From: Jacaranda mimosifolia
Lineage: Eukaryota > Streptophyta > Magnoliopsida > Lamiales > Bignoniaceae
Length of the DNA stretch: 64,000 nt
Assembly (NCBI GenBank): GCA_018894105.1
Contig: CM032118.1
Coordinates: 36,250,690 to 36,314,689, forward strand
Reading direction: 5' to 3'
Numbering within the stretch: the stretch's first letter is position 1; every line of letters starts with the position of its first letter. Positions 1 to 12,500 of the stretch are shown here, in pieces. A program made the position numbers and the translations under genes. The notes beneath the pieces are model-generated. The model was not told the DNA's origin. It saw nothing but the letters and a program-made list of their open reading frames with translations, and did no database searches.

Positions 1-653
1 TTAAGGAAAAAATGTATTAATCTATGTAATGGTATATGTCAATATAGTTTAAAAGAACACTCTCAGGTGGAGTAACCATGAATGGAAGGAGATTTGTCTT
101 TGTAATAGGCATTGAAGTTTTTTTGGAAAATACATTCATGGGAAAAATTTTGTGAACTGAATGGATCAGCCCATGTAAAGGCTATAACAGAGAAATGTGT
201 AATTTCCTAGCTTTTGAGTGCATGATGTGCCAAATTTCAAGCCTTTATAGCAACCTGGGAAAAAGATTCAAGTACTTTTTGGGCTTGTGATTTTAAGCCT
301 TTGAGGAGATTTTCAATTTCAGTCAACTGCAGAGATGGAAAAATAATGAAGTATCAACTGCAGAAGTTGGTCCATTGCTGCATTTCAGTATTTTTCTTTA
401 GTTCTTTCTTTTTATTTTTTTTAATGGTCTTAATGAACTTCTGTATTCCCAACTTTTGAAGACTCTTTCCAGTTAGAGATGATTTCCACATTATGTAGCT
501 TAGTTTTCATTTTTAACATATTGTGACATGCATTAAAATTCTGCATTTAGTCTAGCACCTGGTTTATAAATCTTGCCAGCACAAGTAAGTTGAATTCATT
601 TCTTCTCAACATCTCATCATATTGATTGATGTCATCTATTTTTTATTTGTCAG
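1..653 (+). other. Intron of the metal tolerance protein gene (upstream part outside window)
   Basis: AT-rich DNA without a credible coding exon. It runs into the cag acceptor at 651-653 of the first visible exon, so it is read as the end of an intron whose donor is left of the window. Confidence 0.6.
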
Positions 654-3150
654 AAAAACAACGAAAAGTTGTTGAGTATTACAAAAAGCAGGAGAGGCTC
701 CTAGAAGGATTCAATGAAATGGAGACTATTCATGAATCTGGTTGTTTACCAGATGCTCTCACTGAGGTTCGTTTTGGATTTCTGATTTACCTTTTCCTGT
801 TTTGCCATTTGCTAACAAATAAAAATTAGTTGCTTGTGATAATAATATTTGTGATGTCTGTAAACTGAGGTTCAGGTATGTTCAACTTTATTACCTTAAT
901 TGGCTTCTTTTGACTGTTTTAACTCTTTGAAGTACATTGCTAATCATCTGAAAACTTGTGGAGTTAGAAGCTCAGCTTTGTAAAATCTCAAGATAATTTG
1001 TTGGGAATAATATTTAGGTTTAGTCAAATCGTAAAGAAAGTAAAATGTTTCATAGATTAGCCTGCTTAGAAGGTATTACTCCTTTTCCTAATTCCTTTTT
1101 GTTTGATATCAACACTATGCCCAAAGACCAGCATGGAGGTATACCAGAATCTAGTGGAGTACTTTTACTGTTTAGGAAGTGTGCTTGTATCTTTATCTTA
1201 TTATGCTCAAATATCTTGCAGGATGAAATGAAACAGCTTGCGAGAAGTGAAAGGATGGCCATTCATGTGTCAAATATAGCTAATTTGTTCCTTTTCATGG
1301 CAAAAGTTTATGCCTCGGTTGAGAGCAGATCTTTGGCTGTCATTGCATCAACAATGGATTCTTTCCTGGACCTATTATCTGGGCTGATACTGTGGTTTAC
1401 TTCCCATGCCATGAAAAATCCAAACCATTATCACTACCCCATTGGAAAGAAACGGATGCAACCAGTGGTAAGGTCTTCCCATTGTGTTCTTCTCTTGCAA
1501 ATAACTAGACTTGTTAAGCACCACTATAAGAATGTCTTGTGATCTAAAGTGGTGTTTAGCTATACTACACGTTGCCAAGAGACAAATTGCCACTGTGCAT
1601 TATTGTGCAGCATGCCATTGTGCTCTTTATTTTCTTTCTTTGATCAAAACTTACGTGTATGTCGTGTCATTCTAGGAACATTTAAAATGAAAATTTCATG
1701 TATGCTGGATGACCTGGAAAGGTGGTCCATGCAGTTATTATGAGATGACATATGGCATTTAACCTAATATCAGCTATCTTATCTGGAAGAAGCAAAAAGT
1801 TTTTATTCTTGGTTATATCCTTTGAGATGGTAAAAGACAAGACAAGGTTGAAGTACCTGATTTCCTTCCAGTTGAGGAGTCAATACTGTATAATAGTTCA
1901 CATTAGGAGTTATTTTAGCTCAATATTTTCTGCTTTAACCAAGTAAATTGTTCACAGGGAATTATTGTTTTTGCATCTGTAATGGCAACTCTGGGATTGC
2001 AAATAATACTGGAGTCTGTTCGGCAACTCATTGCAAAGGTATTTCACCTTTCAAATTGTTGTTTACCAAAGTAGCTGTGGGCAAATACAATGCGCTGCAG
2101 CATATTTAGCTGCTGGTACTAATTTTGCGTTAACACCATATTTATTTCCTTCCTTGTGGACAGTCTGGCCCTGATAATATGGACCATGAGAAGGAGAAGT
2201 GGATGATAGGGATCATGGTGTCTGTAACTGCAGTAAAGTTTCTGCTTATGATTTATTGCCGCAGATTTAAGAATGAAATCGTTAGAGCCTATGCTCAAGA
2301 TCATTTCTTTGATGTGATCACCAACTCAGTTGGATTAGTCACTGCTGTTTTGGCAGTTCGATTCTACTGGTGGATTGATCCTACTGGTGCCATAATTGTA
2401 AGTAGAATTACCCTGTGTTTCTTCTGCCTATGATGAGTAGTGATAAAACACAGTATAGCAGATCTTACATTTCAAGCAATGAAGTCTCATCATCACATGA
2501 TCGCTTGCCTTAATTAGTTGCAATTGTTCAAACCAGTTGATTAATCCATCTGGTGGTAATTGTGAATTCACTTTTGTGTTTGTTTGAAGACATGAAGCGG
2601 TATCAAACAAAGCATAAATATATTCATAAATATTTCACATGATAGCATATCTTGATTATTTAGAGAAAAATCAATAGCTCGATCAGCCGTAAGCTATTTT
2701 AAGTTCATAGCCGTTTTCCATCACTAGAAGTCAGATTGTTTGTCTAATGGACATTATACTGGCCTTGGTTTTATTTCATGTAGTGATATTCATTCTATGT
2801 TGCAGATAGCAATATATACAATCAACACGTGGGCAAAAACAGTTGTTGAAAATGTGTGGTCACTAATTGGAAGAACAGCTCCACCAGATTTCCTTGCGAA
2901 ATTAACGTATCTGATATGGAACCATGATAAAGAGATCCAGCATATTGACACGGTGAGAGCATATACTTTTGGTTCTCATTACTTTGTGGAGGTTGATATT
3001 GTGTTACCAGAAGATATGCTGTTGAGCCAAGCCCATAATATTGGTGAAACATTACAAGAAAAGCTCGAGCAACTTCCTGAGGTCGAGAGAGCTTTTGTTC
3101 ATATAGACTTTGAGTTTACTCATAGACCAGAACACAAGAGCAAAGTATGA
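654..3150 (+). CDS. Metal tolerance protein, Mn-type cation diffusion facilitator (MTP9/10-like), 5'-partial
   Basis: Membrane antiporter of the cation diffusion facilitator family, expected to move Mn2+ (possibly Fe2+) out of the cytosol into the vacuole, prevacuolar compartment or Golgi. Exons read as 654-766, 1222-1467, 1958-2038, 2164-2397 and 2806-3150, with GT-AG junctions; all are phase 0 except the entry to the first. About 339 residues are visible. The N-terminal exon must lie left of the window, because the exon at 654 opens in mid codon behind a cag acceptor. The early exons carry [12 protein letters not shown], usual in plant Mn-CDFs. Both intramembrane metal sites have the DxxxD pattern of the Mn subgroup: DSFLD in TM2 (exon 2) and DHFFD in TM5 (exon 4). 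Zn-CDFs have HxxxD at these sites. The last exon gives the cytosolic C-terminal domain ending [17 protein letters not shown]. Nothing looks broken. The exact paralogue (MTP9, 10 or 11) cannot be fixed without the N terminus. Confidence 0.93.
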
Positions 3151-4429
3151 TCCTTGCATGAAGAATGGTGGTGTACTAGTGTGCTAGCATGGAAGATGTC
3201 TTAAAAATACAATTTTCCTGTTAATCAGCGAACCCTTTTTCAAAAACACAGTTTTCCTGTTAATCATCAAAGCCAAGCCCTTTTCTCGTTCTATTTCATT
3301 CTGATTATTTCAGGAAACTATGAGACAAGGATTGTATAGATAGTGGTTTGTGTTGCTTCGTTTTCCTCTCTCTCTCTCTCTCTCTCTGGGCCCCGGTTAA
3401 GCGTCAATTGTTAGTTCAAATAAGGTACCGGGCAATATTGACTCCGAAAATGTTCAGGATATTACTCATTACTGCCTACAGCTAAACCAATTACAGCTGA
3501 GTCTGTCCTTGATTGTACTGGGCCTGATAGCCCAAGTGGGAGCCTGCCATGACTGTATGCAATCCTCAGAGTCAGGCCCAGTGGGCCTGATTTTTACTTG
3601 CTTTCTCTTTCGTGTCAATTTCTGATTTCAGTCTTTTCTCAAATTTATTATCATCCACAATTTTAAGGAGGGAAAGCATTTTTTTCCTCAAATCAGTAAA
3701 AAAGGTGATACACGGAACATTTTTGATGTTGTTGGAATTGAGTTGTCATGTTGTCATCATAGTAATAATCGACATGATACCATCTTATTCTTAACGATGA
3801 TGAGTCTTGATTTCAAATTTAATTGCTCCCAACGCTTAACCAATAATACTACTTATTTTCCAAGTTTGGTTAGCTCTTCCTAATGCTAGTTTAGTTTGTG
3901 GGTCGCTACCATCTTAAAATAATTAGCCCATGCATGCAACAATGTTACATCAAAACTAAAACGAAAGAAGACATGATTCATGGAAAGGATTATATAATAT
4001 GACCAAACCTTCAGGTACTCACTAGCTTGTGGGCAGGCATTTAAAAAAAAATCAAACGAACCAATCTCTTAGAGGGGAGTATAGGGGACGAGTGTATCCC
4101 CATTGATGCTTCTTCTTCAGACAAAAAGAGTTGCAAAACCCAAAATTGTCTGCCATCACACACGTCAATATTTATTGATTACTTCTTACTAGTAATAAAA
4201 CACGAGCTAAAAAAGTTGTCAAAATTCTACTTTGGTCCATATATTACAACAAATTGACTTCGCAGGAAGAGACGGATGTAAGCCAAAATCTTGGTCATGT
4301 TCAAAACCAGACCACTCAAAATTCAAGAAACCCCCACTCTCTCTTCCACAACACAAAATCAAAAATCAGGCTTTCTACTGTTTCTCATCAATCAGCACAG
4401 CGAGGAAAACAAGAAAAGAAAAAAAATAA
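3151..4429. other. Intergenic region between the MTP gene and the DUF2358 gene
   Basis: Holds the presumed 3' UTR of the MTP gene, a short CT microsatellite at about 3366-3388 and the promoter of the DUF2358 gene. The part at about 3835-4120 reappears in degenerate form at about 5680-5830 (see the duplication feature). No gene was seen. Confidence 0.6.
3366..3388. repeat. (CT)n microsatellite
   Basis: Uninterrupted CT dinucleotide run a little over 200 bases past the MTP stop codon, possibly in its 3' UTR. Confidence 0.9.
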
Positions 4430-5351
4430 ATGGCCTATATTCTGCCAAATCTTTCTCCAACTCTTCTCCAGCCCAAAGACAAACTCTCCGCCATTGTTCT
4501 TCCACTCTCATCAGTTTCCACTTGTACTGCTTCGCCTCAGACCAAGCTCGAGCCTCCTCCGCCTTGTGCCGTGGCGCAGGTGAACCGTACTCATGGTGTG
4601 CAGGATAAGCAGCAGGACGAAAGAAATGATTTTTACGTCAATTTAGGCTTAGCTGTGCGGACTCTCCGTGAAGACCTACCTTTAATCTTCTCCAAAGACC
4701 TCAATTATGAAATTTACAGGTACCCTTTTGCCTGTTTTGTAATTTTGATGATGTTTGGAGTTTACAAGTTTGAGTAATTTTTGTGGAAGTTTTGAGTTTT
4801 ACTTGATATTGAACAAATGGGGGTTTTATTATTTATTTACTTATTTTTCAATTGATTGCGGCAGGGATGATATAACATTTAGAGACCCTTTGAACACGTT
4901 TACTGGGATCGAAAAGTACAAATTGATATTCTGGGCATTGAGATTTCACGGCAGAATTTTGTTCAGGGAGATATCACTGGACGTGCTAAGAGTTTGGCAG
5001 CCCTCTGAGAATATGATTCTGATCAGATGGAACTTGAGGGGTGTCCCCCGAGTACCTTGGGAGGCCAAGGGGGAATTTCAAGGCACCTCTAGGTATAAAC
5101 TGGATAGAAATGGGAAAATTTATGAGCACAGGGTTGACAACTTGGCATTCAATTTCCCACAGACATTAAAACCTGCAGCTTCTGTTTTGGACTTGGTTGC
5201 TGCTTGCCCTGCTAGCCCAAATCCCACATTTTTGTGGAGTCTTGTGGATAGTCATTCGTGTTCATGGGTGGAGTTTTACAGGGCCGTAAAAGAGACTTTG
5301 GATCGAGAAGACTTTGTGATTCCTCAAGATTGTTTGGCTACCTGTTCATAG
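4430..5351 (+). CDS. DUF2358-domain protein, probably plastid-targeted
   Basis: Two exons, 4430-4719 and 4865-5351, joined through an Arg codon split across the intron. The start is the first ATG after an AT-rich leader and opens a Ser/Thr/Pro-rich, acid-poor N terminus of about 60 residues, typical of a chloroplast transit peptide. The mature part begins near VNLGLAVRTLREDLPLIF and continues through DDITFRDP and ALRFHGRILFREISLDVLRVWQ. This is the conserved pattern of plant and cyanobacterial DUF2358 proteins, which have an NTF2-like fold and no established biochemical role. It ends ...EDFVIPQDCLATCS at 5351. The length (about 258 aa) suits the family. The 3' exon end and the promoter are both partly repeated downstream at 5.68-5.98 kb. 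Function is unknown. Confidence 0.85.
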
Positions 5352-5679
5352 TGAGAGGTTGGCTGCTTTCTGCTTTCTGCTTTCTTTCCATACAGAAGAT
5401 GATATACTGCTATAGTAAAAACATTATTTGCTTCTTATAAATAGCTTTCCAGGTATAAATATGGTTGAAGATGAGAATTAAGGATGTATATATGGATAGA
5501 GGGAGGAATCTTGATAAGTCTGTGGACTTGTGTTGCAGTAGCATAGGGACACAGATCACAAGCTTAAATATATCTATTTCAACAGTGTTCAGTTGTTAGT
5601 TTTGAAGAGTTTATTTATGCTAATTCTGCCGACCATTTGTCTGAGGGGATAAGGCAACTTCCAGCCAATTTATCCCAAA

Positions 5680-5985
5680 TTGTAAAATACTAACTGTTTT
5701 CCGAATTTGGTTAGTCCTCCTATAATTTCCTTACTAGTTTGTGGGCATGCATTTAGTTCATTTACCAACGAATCGATGAATTAGAGGGGAATATGGGGAC
5801 AAGTTTATTCCTACTGAGGCTTCTTTCTTTAGATCAAGAAGATTTTGTGAATCCTCAAGATTGTCTAGCTACCTGTTGCTTTCTGCTTTCTTTCCAAACA
5901 GGAGATGATATACTGCTATAGTGTAAACATTATTCAGTTTTTATTTTTGAAGAGTTCTTTTATGCTAATTCTCCCAAAATGATCT
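5680..5985 (+). pseudogene. Collapsed partial duplicate of the DUF2358 gene (promoter piece joined to 3' end)
   Basis: 5680-5830 resembles the upstream region of the DUF2358 gene: gggcatgcatttag and agaggggaatatgggga echo motifs at about 4030-4090. At about 5832 the similarity switches to the gene's last coding bases: gattttgtgaatcctcaaga matches exon 2 at about 5310-5330, followed by the 3' flank with gatgatatactgctatag. Further along, gaagagttcttttatgctaa matches 5605-5625. The coding body is missing. The simplest reading is a tandem gene duplication whose second copy later lost almost all of its transcribed region. It is not expected to encode protein. Confidence 0.7.
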
Positions 5986-7796
5986 TTTGATAGCAATTGC
6001 CTCAGAAATGAAGAAAACTTTCTGCCACAATAGGTGTAATCACCTTCCTTGCAAGATTGGAGACTCTGGTCTGAAAATTTTCGTAATGCCAGCAACTTTT
6101 TCAGATTCATTCTACATGCTATTAGATCTTTAACAAGCTTATACATGCCAAGAGTGAGTTGTGAAAGGTGTGTAATTAAGCTGCTACCTTACCATTCACC
6201 ACTGAACATCTGAAGAACCATGCAAAGCAAAAGGGCAAAAGAAGACTCAGCTTAAACTTTTTGTTATCTTTCTGTAGAGTGTAGACTATATATATATGGC
6301 TGAATGTTCATCCACTATCAGATCGATAGGGAGAAAATGTTGGTTGCATCTGCTTTCTTACTATATAAAAATATTAGCTTAATAAATTACCTTAGTGCAA
6401 ACATATTAACATTGAAGAGCCAGAAATTCGTTTAGTATGAGCTATACTGCTCGTGCTTAAAGCGCTTACTGCATGTATTGCACTTGTGAAGAAATTAAAA
6501 GCCATAGCATTCACATGCAATAATCACTTCTAATCGCTTTGGACTCTATTCAAGAGCAACGACAACTTCATCCCCAGATTAAGTCAAAAGATAAGCAAAA
6601 GGATACAAATGCTCAGCCTAAAACTCTGTTTTCCCTTTGGTGTGGTGCCTAATTGTCACTCTCCACAGTCCACACCAATAAGAAAATGTTCACCCTGCTT
6701 GATTGAACCATTCCTCATATCACATTGCACAAGCTTATGTTTTCAAGCCGAGTGCAGGATAACTGAAATGTGTATGCAATGGATGAAGATTCCAAACAAT
6801 TTTCACCATTGCACAATAATGTAAAGAGTATTTTGGATCTGAGAGACTTTTCCTATCAACAGAGATCTATGCGCCTGCATAGTTGTGAAAATGTCATCCT
6901 TTTCTTTTACCAACACCACAGATTCTTGTTCATCATGAATGTTAGCAAACACAGAATTCACTGCAGCAGGAAACTACAGATCTTCTATGAATTGGAAATA
7001 GAAAATGTGAAATCCAACACCACAATGTTGAATCTCTGAACAGCAACGTATACACACACTCTTTACCTACAAATCTTCCTGCAAAATTGAAATGAGAAAC
7101 TTAGTGATATATGCACATAAATACTAATTCTTGATATGTGTTCAGGTAGAATTTTTATTCTGAGATGAAAAATGTAAGAATGATCAAACACACAACACAT
7201 GGCAGCTTTAATGTAAGAACTGAGAAAGAGCTTTTGAAAATCAAAAGGTAGTCATATCTATATTAATTTCTATATATGCTATTACGAAAATATGACATTT
7301 TACATTTCTTAACCTTTTTCGCTCTGCCTATTAATGTTTATTAAATTTCCAAAAAGAAAAAAAGAAAAAATGAAAGAAAGAAAGAGGCAGAACTTGTGTG
7401 TTTTCAAGTGTTTAGGATAAAAGAAGCTTTCTTTTTTTATGTTAAACTCTTTTCTGAATTTGACAGTCTATCTTATTTTATAATAATTTTCTGGATGTTT
7501 CAATATTATATAAAATCAAAAATTGTAAAGAATTCTAGTGTTACAACTAATTGACTTTATGTAGTTATGAATTTATACGATTTTATTTATTTTCTTATAA
7601 TATTTCCTACACTCCACTAGTCCACTTAAACATCTATCAAATATGAGAGAGAGAGAGAGAGAGATAGTAATAAGAATTATGTTTTTTAAGTGTCATAACT
7701 AAAACACTAAGATTCATTTTTTACCTCAAGCTCTTTTCAAAATCTGATATTGTCTTTATTTTATTATAAAGTATTGTAATTTAAATGAACAATTTA

Positions 7797-8116
7797 GGGC
7801 CTGTTTGGTTTTATTTCCATTTTCAATTTTCATTTCCATCATTTCTAAAATGGTGAGAATTAGTTATGTAATGTGATGTGGAAATGGAAATGTATTTGGA
7901 TAAAATGTTTGAAAATGTAATAATTATGTAGGTTGTAAGTGGAGAGAGATAGAAATAATAGAATAGAGAGAGAATATATATAAGTTATTGGAGAATGTAT
8001 TTTGAAAATAAAAATTGAAATTATGTTGAGTGAAAATTTTTAAAAAGTGATTATTTCTATTTCTGAAATAATAAAATTGGTGGAAAGGGGGTTTGGAAAT
8101 AAAACCAAACAAGCTC
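7797..8116. mobile_element. Tourist-like MITE (PIF/Harbinger type)
   Basis: A 320-bp element. Its left end is gggcctgtttggttttattt, and its right end is an imperfect inverted copy ending ggaaataaaaccaaacaagc then tc. A TTA trinucleotide flanks it on both sides (7794-7796 and 8117-8119), the target-site duplication expected of PIF/Harbinger elements. There is no coding capacity. Confidence 0.8.
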
Positions 8117-8781
8117 TTAGCTTCTTATTTGATATCAAACTTTTTCAAAATCTGGGGATGTACCTACTTTTTATCATTTTTCTTGAATACTTTTGGACTT
8201 TTGAATGAAATTAATCTTTATATTGAATTAGATTTTTGGAGTTTTCCAATCATAAAATGAGTCTTATGGAGTAACTAGTATTGCAAAGTAAATTTATGAG
8301 ATTTTCTCACTTTGTTCTTGCAAATTTCCTATTTCAATTACAATTCAAAGGATAAAAAGATCAATTTATATCATAAATAAGGACAAAAATTGAAAATATT
8401 AATTCCACTTCTTTAATACTTTATAACAAGGAAAAACTAATAAATTGTATCGCTAATTATCGTAGCTAATATTTCATATTAATAATACAAAGTTGTATTC
8501 ATTATTCAGAACTGCACACCTTAAGAAATAATAATTGTACTATAAACTATTATAACTTATAAAAAGCTTTAAACAAATTGTAAAGGATTTAATATGTTGT
8601 TGTACTTTTGGCATAAAAAATGTTGTTTGCTTGTAAATTTGAGTATTACACCCTATAAATTAATTTCCTAAGAAATTCTTTTAATAAATTAACTTTCGCA
8701 TACAAAATTTGATGTTACAGTTTAAGAAATAAAGGTAGCTTTAATTCTTCCTTAAAATATATGCAAACGATGTAAGTTATT

Positions 8782-8784
<3 letters not shown>

Positions 8785-8818
<34 letters not shown>
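8785..8818. repeat. (AC)n(AT)n compound microsatellite
   Basis: Run of AC dinucleotides passing directly into AT dinucleotides in intergenic DNA. Confidence 0.9.
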
Positions 8819-8819
<1 letters not shown>

Positions 8820-9543
8820 GAATATATGGCGATGTCAAATTTTAAGTATTCTGATATAGATAATAATATGTAAATATGATATCTATGCAAGTGTTGGTAA
8901 AAATGGGGGAAAGAAAAAGGAAAAAGATTATGAATTTTTACCCCTATATATTATATTTTCAGGTCATATTATTTATGAATTAATAAATACTAATTATAAT
9001 AACTTACAATAGTTGTGCTTGATATTTAAAAATAATTTAATTTACTCAACTTTGTACCTACTCTCGTTTGGAATTAAAATAATATCCTCTCCTATTTCTA
9101 TTCTTTAAAGTAGTCCACTTCAATTCATTAAAATACTTTAATCATCAAATTCTTAATAAAAGTAGTTTTTCTTTTCTTATTTGTTGAATAACACAATTAA
9201 TGTAGGTTTATCTAATTATAAGTACATCCCATTTAAAATTTAAAGAATAATTTCACATGACTCATAATTAAAACTTTTATCCCATAAGATTAATTTTTTT
9301 TTCTTATTTTCTTTACATATGTCTTACGACAAATTTGATAAACTAATTATAGTTTTTGTAAAATCATGATATGATGGTAATAAGAAATTAAGTTTGAAAT
9401 AAAAATAGTATTTTCACCTTCGGATCTTTTACTAGTTACAGGGAAAAAGTGGAGTATTTTTTAGTAAATAGTAACTATGAGCAAAAGACTTCAATAGACC
9501 TACTAAGCTTGAGGAGGCAGAGGGACTTACATCTTCTAAGTAT

Positions 9544-12500
9544 TCATGCAGGAAGGCTGTCCAAAGGCTTTATGTTTGCAACCCTGCAGTAATCAACCTT
9601 CATATATTTCTCGTAAGTCACTTTCAATAGACTTGTTTTGGCAGCTTTTTGAAACTTCAGAATCATCTCCGCACAATCCCTGCAGAAAATTCAAATAATG
9701 TGACTATATCTATAAAACAGAAGGGGTTCCAAGTACAAGAAGTATCCAAAGAAAAACCAACCTGATCTGAGATTCTTGATAGCGTGCATGTTTTGCTAGA
9801 AGTGGAGTCCATGGCGGAGTCATTCCCATTGTACATCGAGCAACATAGATAGCAGATGCACATAGCATCGAGGGCTTGTAGTTCAAAGCTTCGTATTCAA
9901 CTAAGCATAGCTCAATGAGGTAAAAAGCAAGGTGTTCAAACTGGAAAACAATGCAGAAATTAGAGTACGTTGCTTGTGTACAAAGAGATCATTATGTTTT
10001 AAGACGGGATCAGATTGATCTGTTAGATACAATGGGAACTCAAAAATGTCAGAATTGTTTTGACAAATTTCCCTAGATACCTTCTTCATGTCTGATTGAG
10101 CAGCCTTGAGAAACCTAAGCATGAAGACATAGGGTGTTGGCTCGTTGAGACGGAACTTCAATTTCTTTAAGATTGTTTTCTCCTGAAATTTGGAAAATAC
10201 ATCTTATATTTAGCCATATTGGATAATAGATACAAAATTAGTCTTTCTTCAACAATAAAATAATTTGAAAACTTAATACTCATACTGCAAGGGGTGAGGA
10301 TTTGACTAAGAGGGTGTTTGGGTGAGCTTATAAGCTCTACAAAACATCTTATAATATGTTTAAGAGCTTATAAGTTGATAAAAAGTGTTTGGTAACTTTT
10401 TTAAAAAAAGAGCTTATGAGATCCTAAAATAAGATGTTAGGAGCTTATAAGCTCTTTTAAAAAAAGTAAGGAGACCCTTAATTTATTTTTAACATCTTAA
10501 CAAGTTTCTTTGTTTTTAATCATTTTAATTACACAATTGTCATTATTAACATCTTATAAGCTCTAAGATCTTATTTTATCCAAACACTTCAACAATTTAT
10601 TTCAAAAATAAGATCTAACATCTTATAAACTCCAAAAACTTCTTATAAGATGTAGGAGCTTATAAGATGTTTTAAATAAGTTTAGCCAAACACCCTCTAA
10701 ATGCATAAAAATTATGAAAGATAAGGCTCTGCACCCACCATGTTGAGCATTTGCTCCCTAGTGTACGACTCTGCTGAGATGCTTATTAAGTCAGTGACCT
10801 GTGGTTAATGCCAAGAAATTAAGCAAGAGAGTAACTGTTAATTAAGAACTTTATAGTAGTGCAAATTGGAAAAGTGTAGCTAGACCTACTAACTCATTAT
10901 TTTTTACTTTCTGCAATATTTGCATGCATGAAAATCTTTACCCGGGGATGCCAAAAGTCTTCATATTTGGATGCCAACAGGAGAGCAGTAAGCCCAACTA
11001 ACTGCATTTCATTCTTCTTGATGCTCTCAAGGGAAAGGTATCTATCTAAGAGTGTAACTGTGAGGAACAGAGTTTCTTCCATCAAATCAAATTTGAGATG
11101 AACCTGTAACACAAATGGTTGTAAGAAAAAGAGGAATCAGAAGCTGATGAAGCCAGCAAAAGAAAAGGCAAAGATATGCTAAGAGTGAGGGACCTCAATA
11201 AGCCAATTGATCAATATACCACGCATTTGTGGTGTAATCTCTGTCTGAATCCCCATGTAGTTCTTCAATGGAGGATTCTGTCCCTGCAACAGGGTATTGG
11301 AGAAGGTAAACTATGACTTAGTAGAAGGATAAATTACCGAACTGGAGAAAAGTGGAAAAAGTATGCAAATTTACACTGTAATATTCTAAATAGTTAAGAT
11401 GATGAAACAGTAGGAATATAACTAACCTCCAGAACCCAATAATATTGATATATGTCATCTACGTAATCACAAACTTCAAGATGATTACGATCATCATAAA
11501 TTTTGGGCAAAGTGTCTTGGGACGCAACTTTATTACATTCCTTTAGCAACTGCAAAAATATGCCAGTAATTAGCATCAAGAGACAAGAAATGAAATTTAG
11601 AGGGCAAATTAGGTAGGTAATACCTTAGATCTGGACACTAGTGAACATGTAAATGAATTCCTCCGATCAGAATTTCTCCTTGCAATAGGAATTGTACCAC
11701 CAGAGATATCCTCCTCTGGAGCAGATTCCTCACAGGATACAACAGAAGGAATATGTTTGGATACAGAAGCCTTGTCCAGCTTTCTCTTGGATAAATCAGC
11801 AGGTCTGGACTTCAATTTCTTGACAGTTAATACGTGGTTTGATTTTGAATTTGTGTTTGTATTGAGAACTGTACTTTTCAGAGTGGGCTGGACATCAAAT
11901 GACAGAACAATTGCTTAGCATGGCAATAGAGTGTTAAATCAGCTTATACTTCAGTAGTACAACCACCGTAAGTTTACACAGGCTAGTCGATGGCAATAAC
12001 TTCTAAATTTCAAGATAGAAAATAACTACCTACTTTCAATTGTCAGTAGTTTTTAGCATTTCACTATACCAAAACGTGTACATTTATAATGTGAAAACAG
12101 TTTAGAGGCACATTATTGAGTTCCATTTATTCATTTTTTCTCTAGTATATAAACTAGAAAAGAAAAAGCCAGAATACATCTTCAGAGGGCAGTCAATCAT
12201 TATTATGTCTTCACTATATTAAGTGGATTTTGCCTCAGTAAACGTCTTACCAAAGACGAAGAGAAACAAATTTTTCTCTTTGAAACAACAGTAGCACCAG
12301 AAGAAGTGGACTACCAGACATATTCAATATGCATGCAAATATATTCAACCCCAGTAAGGCTTGTAAAGATAAACTCTGCATGGGATGGGTTAAGCTGTCA
12401 TCCTTCACATCTACTGCGTTTTCTGATTCAAGAAATCAGCAATAATAGATCTATTTGTTATAGACAGTCAGCATTATGCCTTAAGACTACCTATAAACAA

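Larger units (their letters stand above)
5352..9543. other. Long intergenic region, AT-rich, with MITE and microsatellites
   Basis: Apart from the collapsed duplicate at 5.68-5.98 kb and the MITE at 7797-8116, no gene is supported. Small ORFs at 5934-7039 lack recognisable domains and splice context. Simple repeats include an AAAG-rich stretch near 7350-7385, a GA run near 7645-7665 and an AC/AT compound run at about 8785-8818. Confidence 0.6.

Noticed and set aside
1045..1262. Long ORF running through the intron into MTP exon 2 as an alternative start
   Set aside because: The cag acceptor at 1219-1221 and conserved family sequence show that coding starts at 1222; the upstream part of the ORF is intron read-through.
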